A stretch of DNA of 64,000 bases, from the NCBI GenBank assembly GCA_942490855.1, contig CALNYS010000004.1:124001-188000 (forward strand). The letters are read 5' to 3'. A program made the translations under genes and the position numbers. Below are positions 38,509 through 47,087 of this stretch, piece by piece. Source of the DNA: CALNYS01 sp942490855 (GTDB lineage: Bacteria; Planctomycetota; Phycisphaerae; Phycisphaerales; UBA1924). Numbering within the stretch: the first letter of the stretch is position 1; each line of letters begins with the position of its first letter. The notes under the pieces are model-generated. The model had not been told where the DNA came from, searched no databases, and saw only the letters and a program-made list of their open reading frames with translations.

Positions 38509-39291
38509 ATGCACCGCCGAGGCCTCGCCCACTCCGTCGCGCTCCTCTTCACCACGCTCGCGATCGCCGCGTGCGCCGAGGACGCCCCGCCGCCACTCCC
38601 CGTCGCCGAGTCCAAAGAGCTCACCCTCGCCTACGACTCCGCCCTCGACGCCCCCCTCTCCGCCGTCCTCGCCGCATGGCCCGCCGACCAGCCCCGCGTC
38701 CGCTTCGAGCCCGACAGCTCCACCTCCATCACACTCAGCGCCGCCTCCGACCGCTCCCCCGCCGACGTGCTCATCATCACCGCCCAGACCCCTCCCCCCG
38801 ACGGGCGCCACACCGCGATCTCCTCCCGCCCCTGGATCGCCGACCCCATCCTCTTCGTCTCCCGCGCCGACGACGACCGCCCCACCGACGACCTCCTCAT
38901 CCACGAAGCCACCCGCGTCGCCATCGCCCACGAGTCCGACCCCCTGGGCCAGTACACCCGCTTCGGCCTCCGCAAACTCAACCGCTGGGAACTCGTCAAA
39001 GACCGCGCCCTCCGCTACACCGGCCCCGACGAGCTCCTCGACGCCGTCGAAACCGGGGCAGCCGACATCGCCGCCGTCTACTCCTCCCAGCTCGCCCCCC
39101 GCCTCAACGCCGACGCCCCCGCGCTCGCCCCCCGCGAGGTGCTCACCGTCACCGACTCCTCACGCCGGGCCTACGTCGTCTTCGTCATGACCCCCGAAGG
39201 CATCGAACTCGCCCGCTGGCTCACCAGCCCCGAACAGACCGCCGCCGCCGTCCCCTTCGGCTACCACCCCGACGCCGCCAACAGCCCGTGA
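38509..39291 (+). CDS. ModA-like substrate-binding lipoprotein
   Basis: A 260-residue predicted lipoprotein: the N-terminal signal ends in the lipobox IAAC with Cys near 22. The rest resembles periplasmic molybdate/tungstate-binding ModA-type proteins: ELTLAYDSALDAPLSAVLAAW, SPADVLIITA, VAIAHESDPLGQYTRFGLRKL and AADIAAVYSSQL. No modB or modC permease/ATPase gene is adjacent, so the substrate and transport link are uncertain. ATG at 38509 opens the signal peptide; the upstream frame is open but not protein-like. It is divergent from the EIIA-like gene. Confidence 0.8.
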   Translation: MHRRGLAHSVALLFTTLAIAACAEDAPPPLPVAESKELTLAYDSALDAPLSAVLAAWPADQPRVRFEPDSSTSITLSAASDRSPADVLIITAQTPPPDGRHTAISSRPWIADPILFVSRADDDRPTDDLLIHEATRVAIAHESDPLGQYTRFGLRKLNRWELVKDRALRYTGPDELLDAVETGAADIAAVYSSQLAPRLNADAPALAPREVLTVTDSSRRAYVVFVMTPEGIELARWLTSPEQTAAAVPFGYHPDAANSP

Positions 39292-39345
39292 AAGCCAACC
39301 TCCCTCTCTCCGAATAACATCACACGACAACCGGGGGTTACCAAC

Positions 39346-39579
39346 ATGCAGCCAATTATCAACTCCATCGCCGAAGACATCTGGGTCCTGATCCCGCTCG
39401 CCGGCATCTCGATCGGCTTCGTCGCCATCACCGGCGGCCTGCTCTTCGAGCACGCCAAGCAGAAGAACTTCGAGCGCTCGCGCCGCGAGATCGCCGCCTA
39501 CATCGCCGAGGGCTCCATCAGCCCCGAAGAAGGCGAACGACTCCTCGCCGCCAGACCGCCCAAGGGCTGCAAGGCGTAG
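39346..39579 (+). CDS. Small single-span membrane protein
   Basis: A 77-residue protein: one membrane helix (about 12-33, VLIPLAGISIGFVAITGGLLF) followed by a basic cytoplasmic segment and a helix-turn ending RREIAAYIAEGSISPEEGERLL. The general layout is like PspB, a small phage-shock membrane protein, and the tail resembles short SHOCT-like segments, but identity is not certain. A GGGGG tract precedes the start. No partner psp genes are visible. Confidence 0.7.
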   Translation: MQPIINSIAEDIWVLIPLAGISIGFVAITGGLLFEHAKQKNFERSRREIAAYIAEGSISPEEGERLLAARPPKGCKA

Positions 39580-39599
39580 CCACCCGGGGCGCCGCCCCT

Positions 39600-39890
39600 T
39601 CAGATCAATAAATCAAGAAAACGACCCGCCGGGCTCGTCAGCTGGACACGCACCCGCGTGACCGTCTCCGCCCGGGCCGCCGGCCGCCGCTCCGCGATCT
39701 CACGCAGCGCCCGCTCGCTCGGCTCAAAGACGTCGCCGTCACACCGCGCCGGACGCACCGGCGCCGCGAGATCCACCGTCTCGCGAGGACGCTCCAGCGC
39801 CTGCTCGATCAGGTACACCGAGAACCGTGGCGCCACCGGCAGAACCCCGCCGGACCGAAACGCCGCTATCTCGTGCCACCCCGATTCCAT
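39600..39890 (-). CDS. Small hypothetical protein, weakly FlgM-like
   Basis: A possible 96-residue protein not confidently recognised. The stretch DVFEPSERALREIAERRPAARAETVTRVRVQL loosely resembles the C-terminal part of FlgM anti-sigma-28 proteins, but the ending differs and no flagellar genes are nearby. Several start codons are possible; ATG at 39890 lacks a clear ribosome-binding site. Strong antisense-frame bias in this region means the gene may not be real. Confidence 0.3.
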   Translation of the reverse strand: MESGWHEIAAFRSGGVLPVAPRFSVYLIEQALERPRETVDLAAPVRPARCDGDVFEPSERALREIAERRPAARAETVTRVRVQLTSPAGRFLDLLI

Positions 39891-40030
39891 GCCCACACAC
39901 ATGCACGCGCCGAGCCACCCGCCCCGCGCCCGATAACATCGCCCCGCGTCCCCACCCACCGCCCCACGCCGGCCGCGGCCGCACGCCGATGTCGCGCCCA
40001 CGCCACACACCCCCGTACACCGACCGCCAC

Positions 40031-41128
40031 ATGCGCACCGACGAACTCGACTACCACCTCCCCGCCGACCTCATCGCCACCCGCCCCCCCGAGCGCCGCG
40101 AAAACGCCCGCCTCCTCGTCGTCCGCCGACACACCCCGACCAGCCCCGAGCACCGCGCCGTCCGCGACCTCCCCAACTACATCAACCCCCACGACGCCGT
40201 CACCCTCAACGACTCCCTCGTCCTCCGCGCCCGCCTCCGCGCCCGCCGCGCCGACACCGGGGGCAAGGTCGAAGGCCTCTACCTCGACTCCGACCCACGC
40301 GACCCCGCCCTCTGGCGCGTCCTCCTCAAATCCAACGGCAAGCTCCGGCCCGACCAGCGCCTCGAACTCCTCCACCCAAACGCCCAGCCCGACGACGCCC
40401 CCGCCGCCGCCCTCGTCCTCCTCGACAAGCACGACGCCGGCGAATGGACCGCACGCCTCGACGCCCCCGATAGCGCGCACGACACCCTCGCCCGCCTCGG
40501 CGCCGTCCCACTCCCCCCCTACATCCTCCAGGCCCGGCGCGCTCGCAACGAATCACACAACCCCGACGACGACGCCCGCCGCTACCAGACCGTCTACGCC
40601 AACGCCCAGCGCCCCGGCTCCGTCGCCGCCCCCACCGCCGGGCTTCACCTCACCCCCGAACTCCTCGACGCCCTCCGCGCCCGCGGCGCCAGCGTCAACC
40701 CCGTCACACTCCACGTCGGCGCCGGCACCTTCAAACCCATCGACGCCGAAACGCTCGACGAGCACCCCATGCACGCCGAACGCGTCAGCGTCCCCGCCCA
40801 GACACTCCACGCCATCGACAGCGCCCGCGCCGCCGGCGCGCGCAGCCTCGTCATCGGCACCACCAGCGCCCGCGCCCTCGAGAGCGTCCCCGCCGACCAC
40901 ACCGACGCCTGGTCCGACAACACCCGCCTCCTCATCGCCCCCGGCTACACCTGGAAACGCACCGACGCCCTCCTCACCAACTTCCACCTCCCCCGCTCCA
41001 CCCTCCTCGCCATGGTCGCCGCCCTCTTCCCCGCCGGCATGACCGACCTCCACGCCATCTACGACGCCGCCATCCGCGAGCGCTACCGCTTCTACTCCTT
41101 CGGCGACGCCATGCTCATCCTCCCCTGA
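40031..41128 (+). CDS. queA: S-adenosylmethionine:tRNA ribosyltransferase-isomerase QueA
   Basis: A 365-residue cytoplasmic enzyme that transfers and rearranges the ribosyl part of S-adenosylmethionine onto preQ1 in tRNA, giving epoxyqueuosine. Diagnostic blocks are DYHLPADLIATRPPERRENARLL at the N-terminus (start chosen here), VAAPTAGLHLTPELL, THE CLOSE FAMILY MATCH LHVGAGTFKPI, and TNFHLPRSTLLAMVAA near the C-terminus. The frame is open upstream of 40031 but not protein-like. Earlier pathway genes queD and queE lie about 7 kb away in this window. Confidence 0.95.
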   Translation: MRTDELDYHLPADLIATRPPERRENARLLVVRRHTPTSPEHRAVRDLPNYINPHDAVTLNDSLVLRARLRARRADTGGKVEGLYLDSDPRDPALWRVLLKSNGKLRPDQRLELLHPNAQPDDAPAAALVLLDKHDAGEWTARLDAPDSAHDTLARLGAVPLPPYILQARRARNESHNPDDDARRYQTVYANAQRPGSVAAPTAGLHLTPELLDALRARGASVNPVTLHVGAGTFKPIDAETLDEHPMHAERVSVPAQTLHAIDSARAAGARSLVIGTTSARALESVPADHTDAWSDNTRLLIAPGYTWKRTDALLTNFHLPRSTLLAMVAALFPAGMTDLHAIYDAAIRERYRFYSFGDAMLILP

Positions 41129-41147
41129 CCCCCTCCACACAAACACT

Positions 41148-41244
41148 CCCCTCTCCCCCCGGGAGAGAGCCAGGGTGAGGGGCCAAACCAGCACGCGAGC
41201 AACGCGAGCATCCCCCTCCCGCCCCCTCTCCCCCGGGGAGAGGG
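41148..41244. repeat. Dispersed GC-rich palindromic repeat, one long and one short copy
   Basis: The first copy (about 41148-41182) reads CCCCTCTCCCCCC, then GGGAGAGAGCCAGGGTGAGG. The second (about 41224-41244) is the palindrome CCCTCTCCCCCGGGGAGAGGG. The pattern is that of the small intergenic CCCTCACCCTGGC/GGGAGAGGG element found in many GC-rich genomes. The 45 bases between copies contain a short GCACGCGAGC/AACGCGAGC partial repeat. It lies between the ends of queA and the next gene. Confidence 0.7.
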
Positions 41245-41276
41245 CAACCCAACCAAACGAACCACACCCAGCGCGC

Positions 41277-41310
41277 AAAAAAAACGAGACGGGCCGAAAC
41301 CCGCCTCGTT
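41277..41310 (-). terminator. Rho-independent terminator (minus strand)
   Basis: On the minus strand AACGAGGCGGG pairs with CCCGTCTCGTT (one G-T wobble) around a 6-base loop and runs into a TTTTTTTT tract. It lies 28 bases after the stop of the gene at 41339. Confidence 0.88.
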
Positions 41311-41338
41311 CACAGAATCAAATCAGCTCCTGACGCGA

Positions 41339-41926
41339 TCACCCCGCGTCAGCGATCTCCGCCTCGTGCGCCAGCCGCTCGCGGATCTCATCCGTCGTCG
41401 TCGCGCCGACATACGCCACCGGCTTCTCCGGCGTGCGCACCTGCTTGACGCGCTTGATCGTCGCACGCGGCTCAGGCAAATCGCTCGCCGCCGCCTCGTC
41501 AGCCTGATCGAACCGCGCCGGGTTCACGTGCGTGCGCACACGCAACACATACCCCTGCTCGCGCAGCCACTGGTTGCGCGCCCGCTCGAGGTCGTCGAAC
41601 CCGATCCGAGAAGCGCCGCGCACATCGCACCACGGGTTCAGCGCCACCACCTTGTGGTCGCGCCGGGCGTAGATCACCCCGCGGTGGTCGTACATCTCCG
41701 CGCCGTACCGCGTCGCGGCGCCGCCGTACCGCTCGCCCGACACCCACACCCGCCCGTTCTGGACACGATCAGGCGAGTCCACACGGTTCGAGGGGTACGG
41801 CGCCGGCGTCGCGAGAAGCTGATCGCGAGCGCTCGCCGTGCCGGGGTGGTACACCCCGCAGCACGAGGCGGCAAAGGCCGGGGCAGCCGAGGCGACAACC
41901 GCGGCGACAGCAAGACAGATCTTCAT
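41339..41926 (-). CDS. Exported hypothetical protein
   Basis: A 195-residue protein not recognised. A signal peptide (about 1-20, ending APAFAAS) is followed by SCCGVYHPG with an adjacent cysteine pair, then a charged domain with GASRIGFDDLERARNQWLREQGYVL and a Lys/Arg/Glu-rich C-terminus. ATG at 41926 follows GGAGGAAA at good spacing; an upstream start at 41965 is less likely. It is transcribed alone with its own terminator. Confidence 0.72.
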   Translation of the reverse strand: MKICLAVAAVVASAAPAFAASCCGVYHPGTASARDQLLATPAPYPSNRVDSPDRVQNGRVWVSGERYGGAATRYGAEMYDHRGVIYARRDHKVVALNPWCDVRGASRIGFDDLERARNQWLREQGYVLRVRTHVNPARFDQADEAAASDLPEPRATIKRVKQVRTPEKPVAYVGATTTDEIRERLAHEAEIADAG

Positions 41927-42058
41927 GGGTTTCCTCCGTTGCGCGTGCGGCGTCCATTGCCGCAACTACAGAATGAACGAACACTTGCGCGAATCAAGGC
42001 AAACCATGACGATTGGGTGGTCTTTGCCGATCCCCCGCCCCGTCACCGTCCAAAAATG

Positions 42059-42094
42059 AACCCCGCCCCGGCTATCTGGGACCGGGGCGGGGTT
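42059..42094 (-). terminator. Long GC-rich terminator hairpin (minus strand)
   Basis: AACCCCGCCCCGG (42059-42071) pairs with CCGGGGCGGGGTT (42082-42094), a 13-bp stem with a 10-base loop. On the minus strand it runs into TCATTTTTGG. It is placed to end the six-gene run that finishes with the glycosyltransferase at 42179. Confidence 0.65.
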
Positions 42095-42178
42095 GGAGGG
42101 GAGAGTATCCACCCGATTATGGGACGGAACCAGCCCGGCATCAAGTTGTTTTCATCACAAGCGCGTACGTGCCAACGC

Positions 42179-43280
42179 TTACGCCGCGGCCGTGCTCGCG
42201 TCCGCCAGCAACCGCTCGTACGCGTCCATCAGCGCCGTGGCCTGCGCCGAGACCGACTGCGAGTCGCGGATCCACCGCTGCGCCCCCACACCCAGCGCCC
42301 CGCGCCCGCTGCGGTTCCTCCAGCGCGTGCAGCACCGCTCGCTCCCACCCCAGCGCCGTGGGCTCGGAACACTCCAGACACGTCCGCTCGTCCTGCAGCG
42401 CCTCGACCACCGGGTCCTTCGCCGTCAGCACGCACATCCCAGACGCCATCGCGTCCAGCAGCACCGAGCGGTGCTCCCCCGACGCCTCGGGGCGCACGAA
42501 CAGATCCGCCCGCAGCGCCGGCTCCCGGCGCGACTCGAGGTCCGGCATCAGCGACACCCGATCGAGCGCCCGCAGCGCGCGCAGACGTCGCCACACCTCG
42601 TGCGACTTCCGCACCGCCACCGCGTCCAAAAAGATCATCAGCTCCTCGTGACGACGAGCCGCCAGCGCCAAACCCTCCAGCGCCGCCGACACCGCGCCCG
42701 GGTCCCGCCCCGTCGCCAGCACCGACGCCGACACCGGACGCACCGGGTCAGAGAACGCCGCGGGCTTGTCCCCCGCGTGCGCCCCCCAGGGCGCCACCCG
42801 ACAACGCGAACGCACGCCCGCGCGCCGCAGCGCCTCCGCAGTCGTGTCCCCCGGCGCGATCCACACCAGCTCGCCGAACCGCCCCGCCTTCCGCTCGAAC
42901 CGACGCGCCATCGACAACAGCCGGTGCGACCACATCTCCACCACCAGCGGGCACTCCGCCCGGCGCGCCGTCGCCGCGGCCAGGCCCCACGCCCCCTCGC
43001 CCCACACATGCACAAGATCTGGCGTCGCCCCGGACCAGTCCGGCGACGCCGAGCCAAGGCGTTCGAGCAGCCGCGCCGCCCGCGCGTGCAGCGACAACAG
43101 CGGCGACCGCCCCTCGTACTCCACCCGCGGCGCAAACGACTCGTTCCCCAAGCCGCCCATGCCCTCGGGGACCGCCCGCGCCGCGCGCACGCCCTCGTCC
43201 GCCAGCGCCACCTCGAGGCGCGTCAGCATCCGCTGCTCGCGAGAGGCGAACGCCCGGTCGGCGATGATCAGCACCCGCAC
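42179..43280 (-). CDS. Glycosyltransferase, GT4-like (single-base frameshift near C-terminus)
   Basis: A GT-B fold glycosyltransferase of about 366 residues after correction. VRVLIIADRAF opens the N-terminal Rossmann domain, VHVWGEGAWGLAAA and APWGAHAG lie mid-protein, and DLFVRPEASGEHRSVLLDAMASGMCVLTA is the GT4-type donor-site block. As read, the frame leaves protein-like sequence after HALEEPQRAR and runs on to 42141. Dropping one G from the GGGG run (plus-strand 42298-42301) gives LGVGAQRWIRDSQSVSAQAT and a stop at 42179, a normal GT C-terminus. The start is GTG at 43280 after GAGAGGGGG, 13 bases downstream of the OppD-like gene. Confidence 0.82.
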
Positions 43281-43293
43281 GTGTCGCCCCCTC

Positions 43294-44262
43294 TCACCCC
43301 GCACCCGGCGCGGGGGCGTCCCACACCAGGACCGCCCGACCACCGCCGAGACAACGCAACATCGTACCCGACGACCCGCGCGGGGCCTCGTGACCCGCCC
43401 ACCACGCGCGCACGCCCCCGCCAAGCTCCACGCTCTCCCGGTCCACCCGCGCCGCCGCCAGACGCTCCGCACGCACCCCCACCCGCGGGATCGCGCTCAG
43501 CAGCGCCCGCGTGTACGGGTGCGCCGGAGCGCGCAGCACCTCCGCCATCGGCCCCGTCTCCACCACCCGCCCCCCGTACATCACGCACACCCGCTGCGCC
43601 CGCTGGAGCGCCACGCCCAGGTCGTGCGTGATCAGCAACACCCCCAGCCCGCGATCGGCCCGTAGCCCGTCGATCAGATCAAGGATCTGCGCCTGCACCG
43701 TCACGTCCAGCGCCGTCGTCGGCTCGTCCGCGATCAGCATCCGCGGTTCGCACGCCAGCGCGATCGCGATCATCGCCCGCTGACGCATCCCGCCCGAGAA
43801 CTCGTGCGGGTACGCCCGTAAGCGCGCGCGCGGCTCCGGGATCCCCACCGCGTCCAGCGCCGCCTCCGCCGCGGCCGCGGCGTCACGCCCCCGCAACCCC
43901 CTGTGCAACCGCAGCGACTCGCCGATCTGCTCCCCGATCGTCAGCACCGGGTTCAGCGACGTCATCGGCTCCTGGAAAATCGTCGCGATCCCCGACCCGC
44001 GCACCGACCGCAGCGTGTGCGCATCGGCGCGCGACAAATCGATCTCCCCTCGACCGCCGCGCCACACCATCGACTCCGCCGTCCGCGTCGCGCTCTTCGG
44101 GAGCAGCCCGATCAGGCTCATCGCCGTCACCGACTTGCCAGACCCCGACTCCCCCACCAGCGCCAGACACTCGCCCGCCGAGACCTCAAACGACACCCCG
44201 CTCACCGCCGGGACCGAACCGAACGACACCCGCAGATCGCGCACGCTCAGCAGCGCGCTCAC
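43294..44262 (-). CDS. Peptide-type ABC transporter ATP-binding protein (OppD/DppD-like)
   Basis: A 322-residue ABC ATPase. Walker A GESGSGKS, the Q-loop segment IFQEPMTSLNPVLTIGEQI, signature FSGGMRQRAMIA, Walker B LIADEPTTALD and the H-loop ITHDLG are intact. HPYTRALLSAIP marks the OppD/DppD subgroup, which energises oligopeptide, dipeptide or nickel uptake. The usual C-terminal Cys-rich zone is reduced. GTG at 44262 overlaps the permease stop by four bases (GTGA). No second ATPase (OppF) or binding protein is visible. Confidence 0.92.
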   Translation of the reverse strand: MSALLSVRDLRVSFGSVPAVSGVSFEVSAGECLALVGESGSGKSVTAMSLIGLLPKSATRTAESMVWRGGRGEIDLSRADAHTLRSVRGSGIATIFQEPMTSLNPVLTIGEQIGESLRLHRGLRGRDAAAAAEAALDAVGIPEPRARLRAYPHEFSGGMRQRAMIAIALACEPRMLIADEPTTALDVTVQAQILDLIDGLRADRGLGVLLITHDLGVALQRAQRVCVMYGGRVVETGPMAEVLRAPAHPYTRALLSAIPRVGVRAERLAAARVDRESVELGGGVRAWWAGHEAPRGSSGTMLRCLGGGRAVLVWDAPAPGAG

Positions 44263-45260
44263 GACCCCGCCCCCTCGTCCCGCGGGTCGAACCGCTCCCG
44301 CAGCCCCTCGCCCAGAAAATTCAGCGCCAGCAGCGTCGCCGCCAGCAGCACCGACGGGAACAGCAGCAGCCACCAACGCGGCCGCACCGTGTTGAGCTCC
44401 GTCAGCCCGTCCGCCGCCAGGTTCCCCCAGCTCGGCAAGGGCGGCTGCACGCCGATCCCCAGAAACGACAAGAACGACTCCTGCAGAATCGCCTGCGGCG
44501 CCGTCAGCGCCCCGTACACCACAATCGGCCCGATCAGGTTGGGCAGCAGATGAACCACAAAGATGCGCGCCGGCGACGCCCCCACCGCACGCGCCGCCTC
44601 AACAAACGGACGCTCCTTCAGCGACAGCACCTGCCCCCGGATCACCCGCGCCATCGTCAGCCACGACACCCCGCCGATCGCCACCAGCAGCGTCAGCACG
44701 TTCACCGCCACGCGCTGCTCCTCCGTCAGGCTCCGGCGCTGCATCAGCGCATCGATCGCCACCGCCAGCAGCACGACCAGCAGGATGTACGGCAGCCCGT
44801 ACAGGATGTCCACGATGCGCATCATCACCGCGTCCGCACGCCCGCCGCGGTACCCCGCGATCGCCCCGTAGAGCGTCCCGATCACCACCGCCACCGCCGC
44901 CGCCGACACCCCCACCCCCAGCGACACCGCCCCGCCCGTGAGCAACCGCACGCCGAGCGAACGCCCCAGCGCGTCCGTCCCCAGCGCGTCGTGCAGCGGG
45001 AGCGAATCGGGGTGCTCAAGAAGAATCTGGCGGCGCGTCGCCACCGGGTCGCCGCCGTCGATCGCGACAAACGCGGGCGGCAGCAGGTTGGCGTCGAGCA
45101 GGGCCCGCTTGTACGGAGCCGGGGCGGCCCCGGTCCAGCCGAGGGTCCACGGCAGCGTCACCAGGCACGGGAGCGTGATCAGGGCAAGCAACAACCCGCC
45201 GAGAGCGCCGGCGCTGAGCCGTCGTCCTCGGCGGGTCGTGTTGGGCGGGGCGTCGTTCAC
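44259..45260 (-). CDS. Peptide-type ABC transporter permease (OppC/DppC-like)
   Basis: A 333-residue inner-membrane permease. An N-terminal helix is followed by a periplasmic region with GTDALGRSLGVRLLTGGAVSL, typical of DppC/OppC, and the conserved EAA-type cytoplasmic loop is EAARAVGASPARIFVVHLLPN. Five further helices follow, with QESFLSFLGIGVQPPLPSWGNL near the C-terminus. Translation probably starts at GTG 45260, 22 bases after the coiled-coil gene. Its OppB partner is not in the window, so the transporter is either incomplete here or built from distant genes. Confidence 0.92.
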   Translation of the reverse strand: MNDAPPNTTRRGRRLSAGALGGLLLALITLPCLVTLPWTLGWTGAAPAPYKRALLDANLLPPAFVAIDGGDPVATRRQILLEHPDSLPLHDALGTDALGRSLGVRLLTGGAVSLGVGVSAAAVAVVIGTLYGAIAGYRGGRADAVMMRIVDILYGLPYILLVVLLAVAIDALMQRRSLTEEQRVAVNVLTLLVAIGGVSWLTMARVIRGQVLSLKERPFVEAARAVGASPARIFVVHLLPNLIGPIVVYGALTAPQAILQESFLSFLGIGVQPPLPSWGNLAADGLTELNTVRPRWWLLLFPSVLLAATLLALNFLGEGLRERFDPRDEGAGS

Positions 45261-45282
45261 TCGCCCAGCGTACCGGCGCGCG

Positions 45283-45930
45283 TCAGCGCCGGCGTCGGCG
45301 CGGGCGCTCCTCGCCGTTCTGACGATCCCGCGCCCGGTCGATGGCCTGCTCGATCCGCTCGTCCATCCGCGCGGGCCCGCCCTCTTCCATCTCCTTGAGA
45401 CGCTCGCGCGCCGCCGTCAGACGCGATTCGATCTCCGCGATCTCCGCCCGGCGCTGCTCGAGCATCCGCTCGAAGATGAACTCCGCCTCCCGGCGCAGGT
45501 CCTCGCGCACCGCGTCGGCCTCGGGCTGCTTCCCCGCGTCCTCGAGCGCCGCGACCTCCGCCGCCAGCTCGCTCGAACGGCGCAGCGCCTGCATCGTCTC
45601 CATCCGCGCCCGGTACGCTTCAGGATCCTTCTCGCGCAGCTCGCGCAGGCGGTCAAACCGCTCGCCGTGACGCCGGCGCACGCCCTCGGCGCGCTCCGGG
45701 TGCTCGCGGCGCAGACGATCGAACCGCTCGGCGAGCTCGGGGGGAAGATCGCGGAGCTCGCCGCGGTCCCCCTCGTCGATCGCCGCCAGGTCAGACTCGA
45801 CCTGCGCCTGCTCGGCGCGCAGCGCGTCGAGACGTTCGCGGAGCCGGGCCCGATCAGAATCGGGCTGCGCGACGCTCAGGGCGCTGCCAACGAGCAGCAC
45901 CAGGCCAACGGTGGTGAGTGTCATCTTCAT
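45283..45930 (-). CDS. Exported helical, coiled-coil protein
   Basis: A 215-residue protein with a signal peptide (about 1-20) and an almost entirely helical, Arg/Glu-rich body ending in RPRRRRR. Runs such as RARLRERLDALRAEQAQVESD and RRAEIAEIESRLTAARERLKE have heptad character. No catalytic motif is seen. Its composition is reminiscent of small periplasmic helical sensors or chaperones such as CnrX, Spy and CpxP, but without a clear LTxxQ match. ATG at 45930 follows GGAGACG and overlaps the membrane-protein stop by four bases, which ties it to the sigma module. Confidence 0.7.
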   Translation of the reverse strand: MKMTLTTVGLVLLVGSALSVAQPDSDRARLRERLDALRAEQAQVESDLAAIDEGDRGELRDLPPELAERFDRLRREHPERAEGVRRRHGERFDRLRELREKDPEAYRARMETMQALRRSSELAAEVAALEDAGKQPEADAVREDLRREAEFIFERMLEQRRAEIAEIESRLTAARERLKEMEEGGPARMDERIEQAIDRARDRQNGEERPRRRRR

Positions 45931-46301
45931 AGGTCGTCTCCGATCATGTCCAGTGAAAACGGTTCGAGTGTGTCGTCGTCGAGCGAACGCGCCAGCAGCG
46001 TCAGCTCCGAGTCCAGCTCGCTGAACTCGTCGCCGAACAGCCACGACGGGTCCAGGGCCGCCTCGATCGCCGCGTGGTCGTCGTGCGCCGGCGCCGGGGA
46101 CGACTGCACAAGCACCAGCGTCGCCGTGATGCCCAGTGCCGCCGCGGCCAGCGCCCACGGCGCGATCCGCGCCAGCACCGGGCCCCGGGACGAAACGACC
46201 GGTCCGCCCAGCGTGCCCGCAAGCTCGGGGGGCATCGCGGCGCGGTCGTCGGAGCCGAGGCGCTCGAGCGCCGCCAGGATGTCGTTGTGTTCGTTCGTCA
46301 T
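45927..46301 (-). CDS. Single-span membrane protein, probable anti-sigma factor
   Basis: A 124-residue protein with a short cytoplasmic N-terminus (about 1-44), one membrane helix (about 46-66, PWALAAAALGITATLVLV) and an acidic C-terminal domain (FSELDSELTLLARSLDDDTLE) predicted outside. This is the layout of membrane anti-sigma factors. It lacks the zinc ZAS motif. The gene overlaps the ECF sigma gene upstream (ATGA) and the helical protein gene downstream (ATGA). Function is inferred from position and topology. Confidence 0.6.
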   Translation of the reverse strand: MTNEHNDILAALERLGSDDRAAMPPELAGTLGGPVVSSRGPVLARIAPWALAAAALGITATLVLVQSSPAPAHDDHAAIEAALDPSWLFGDEFSELDSELTLLARSLDDDTLEPFSLDMIGDDL

Positions 46302-46903
46302 GCGTCTGCTCCGGCTTCGGGATCGAGCATCGCGCGCAGCTTCGCCAGCGCGCGGTGGTGACGGGCCAGCAGCGTGCCCAGCGGCTCGCCCGTGAGTTCT
46401 GCGATGTCCGCGAACGCCAGCTGCGCCTGGTGACGCAGCGAGAGCAGCTCCTGCTCCCGCTCGCCCAGACGGGCCACCGCCCGGCGCAGCGCGTCGAGGT
46501 CGTCGTCGCTCGCGCGTTCAGACGTCGCCGCGACGACCTCGCTCGCGTCCCCGCCGACGGGCCGCCGCGCCGCCCGCTTCGCCTCGTCGCGCACGCGGTT
46601 GTTCGCGATCCGGAAGAGCCACGCCTCGAAGCGCCCCTCCTCGCGGTACGCGCCCTTGCCCAGCTGCTCGCTCAGCGTCGCGAAGACCGACTGCGTCAGG
46701 TCCTCCGCCGCCTCGCGCGACCGCAGCCGCGACAGCCCGAGCGCATAGACCCGGCGCGAGTACCGCTCGACGAGCGACTCCCAGGCGTCGACCTCGCCGT
46801 GCCCGGCCCGGGCCACCAGCGCCGCGAGCGAGGGGTCCGCGCTCCCGGGGCCCACGCGGGGCGCCTCGTCGAGCCTTCGGGGAGTCGTGGCGATCGTGGT
46901 CAT
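46298..46903 (-). CDS. ECF-type RNA polymerase sigma factor
   Basis: A sigma-70 family ECF factor of about 201 residues. Region 2 shows WESLVERYSRRVYALGLSRL and EAAEDLTQSVFATLSEQL with RFEAWLFRIANNRVRDEAKR. Region 4 shows LGEREQELLSLRHQAQLAFADIAELTGEPLGTLLARHHRAL (two adjoining helices). The start may be ATG at 46903, as given, or ATG at 46951; neither has a well-spaced ribosome-binding site. It overlaps the membrane-protein gene by four bases and heads a six-gene run to 42179. Confidence 0.9.
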   Translation of the reverse strand: MTTIATTPRRLDEAPRVGPGSADPSLAALVARAGHGEVDAWESLVERYSRRVYALGLSRLRSREAAEDLTQSVFATLSEQLGKGAYREEGRFEAWLFRIANNRVRDEAKRAARRPVGGDASEVVAATSERASDDDLDALRRAVARLGEREQELLSLRHQAQLAFADIAELTGEPLGTLLARHHRALAKLRAMLDPEAGADA

Positions 46904-47087
46904 CCTCTGCTGAACGCGCCCGCCCCGCGGGTATTGCACCGCCTCGTCCATCGGGCGGTTATCGGGGGCGGGTCCGGTTATACGGTCTGGGCAACAGGCC
47001 CAACCAACGCGGGTCGCCCGTCTCGAGTGTCAGAACATTCTGTTTCTCGCGTGGCGTCCGCGTGACACGGGGTACTCTGTATATGAG

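Noticed and set aside
38509..39291. Complete molybdate transporter
   Set aside because: The ModA-like lipoprotein has no permease or ATPase gene nearby, so only the binding-protein similarity is claimed.
41092..41313. Short minus-strand protein containing SPRGRG and PGGRGE segments
   Set aside because: These peptides are the translation of the dispersed GC-rich repeat at 41148-41244, not a gene.
42179..46903. Complete oligopeptide transporter operon
   Set aside because: Only OppC-like and OppD-like genes are present; no binding protein, OppB or OppF was found.
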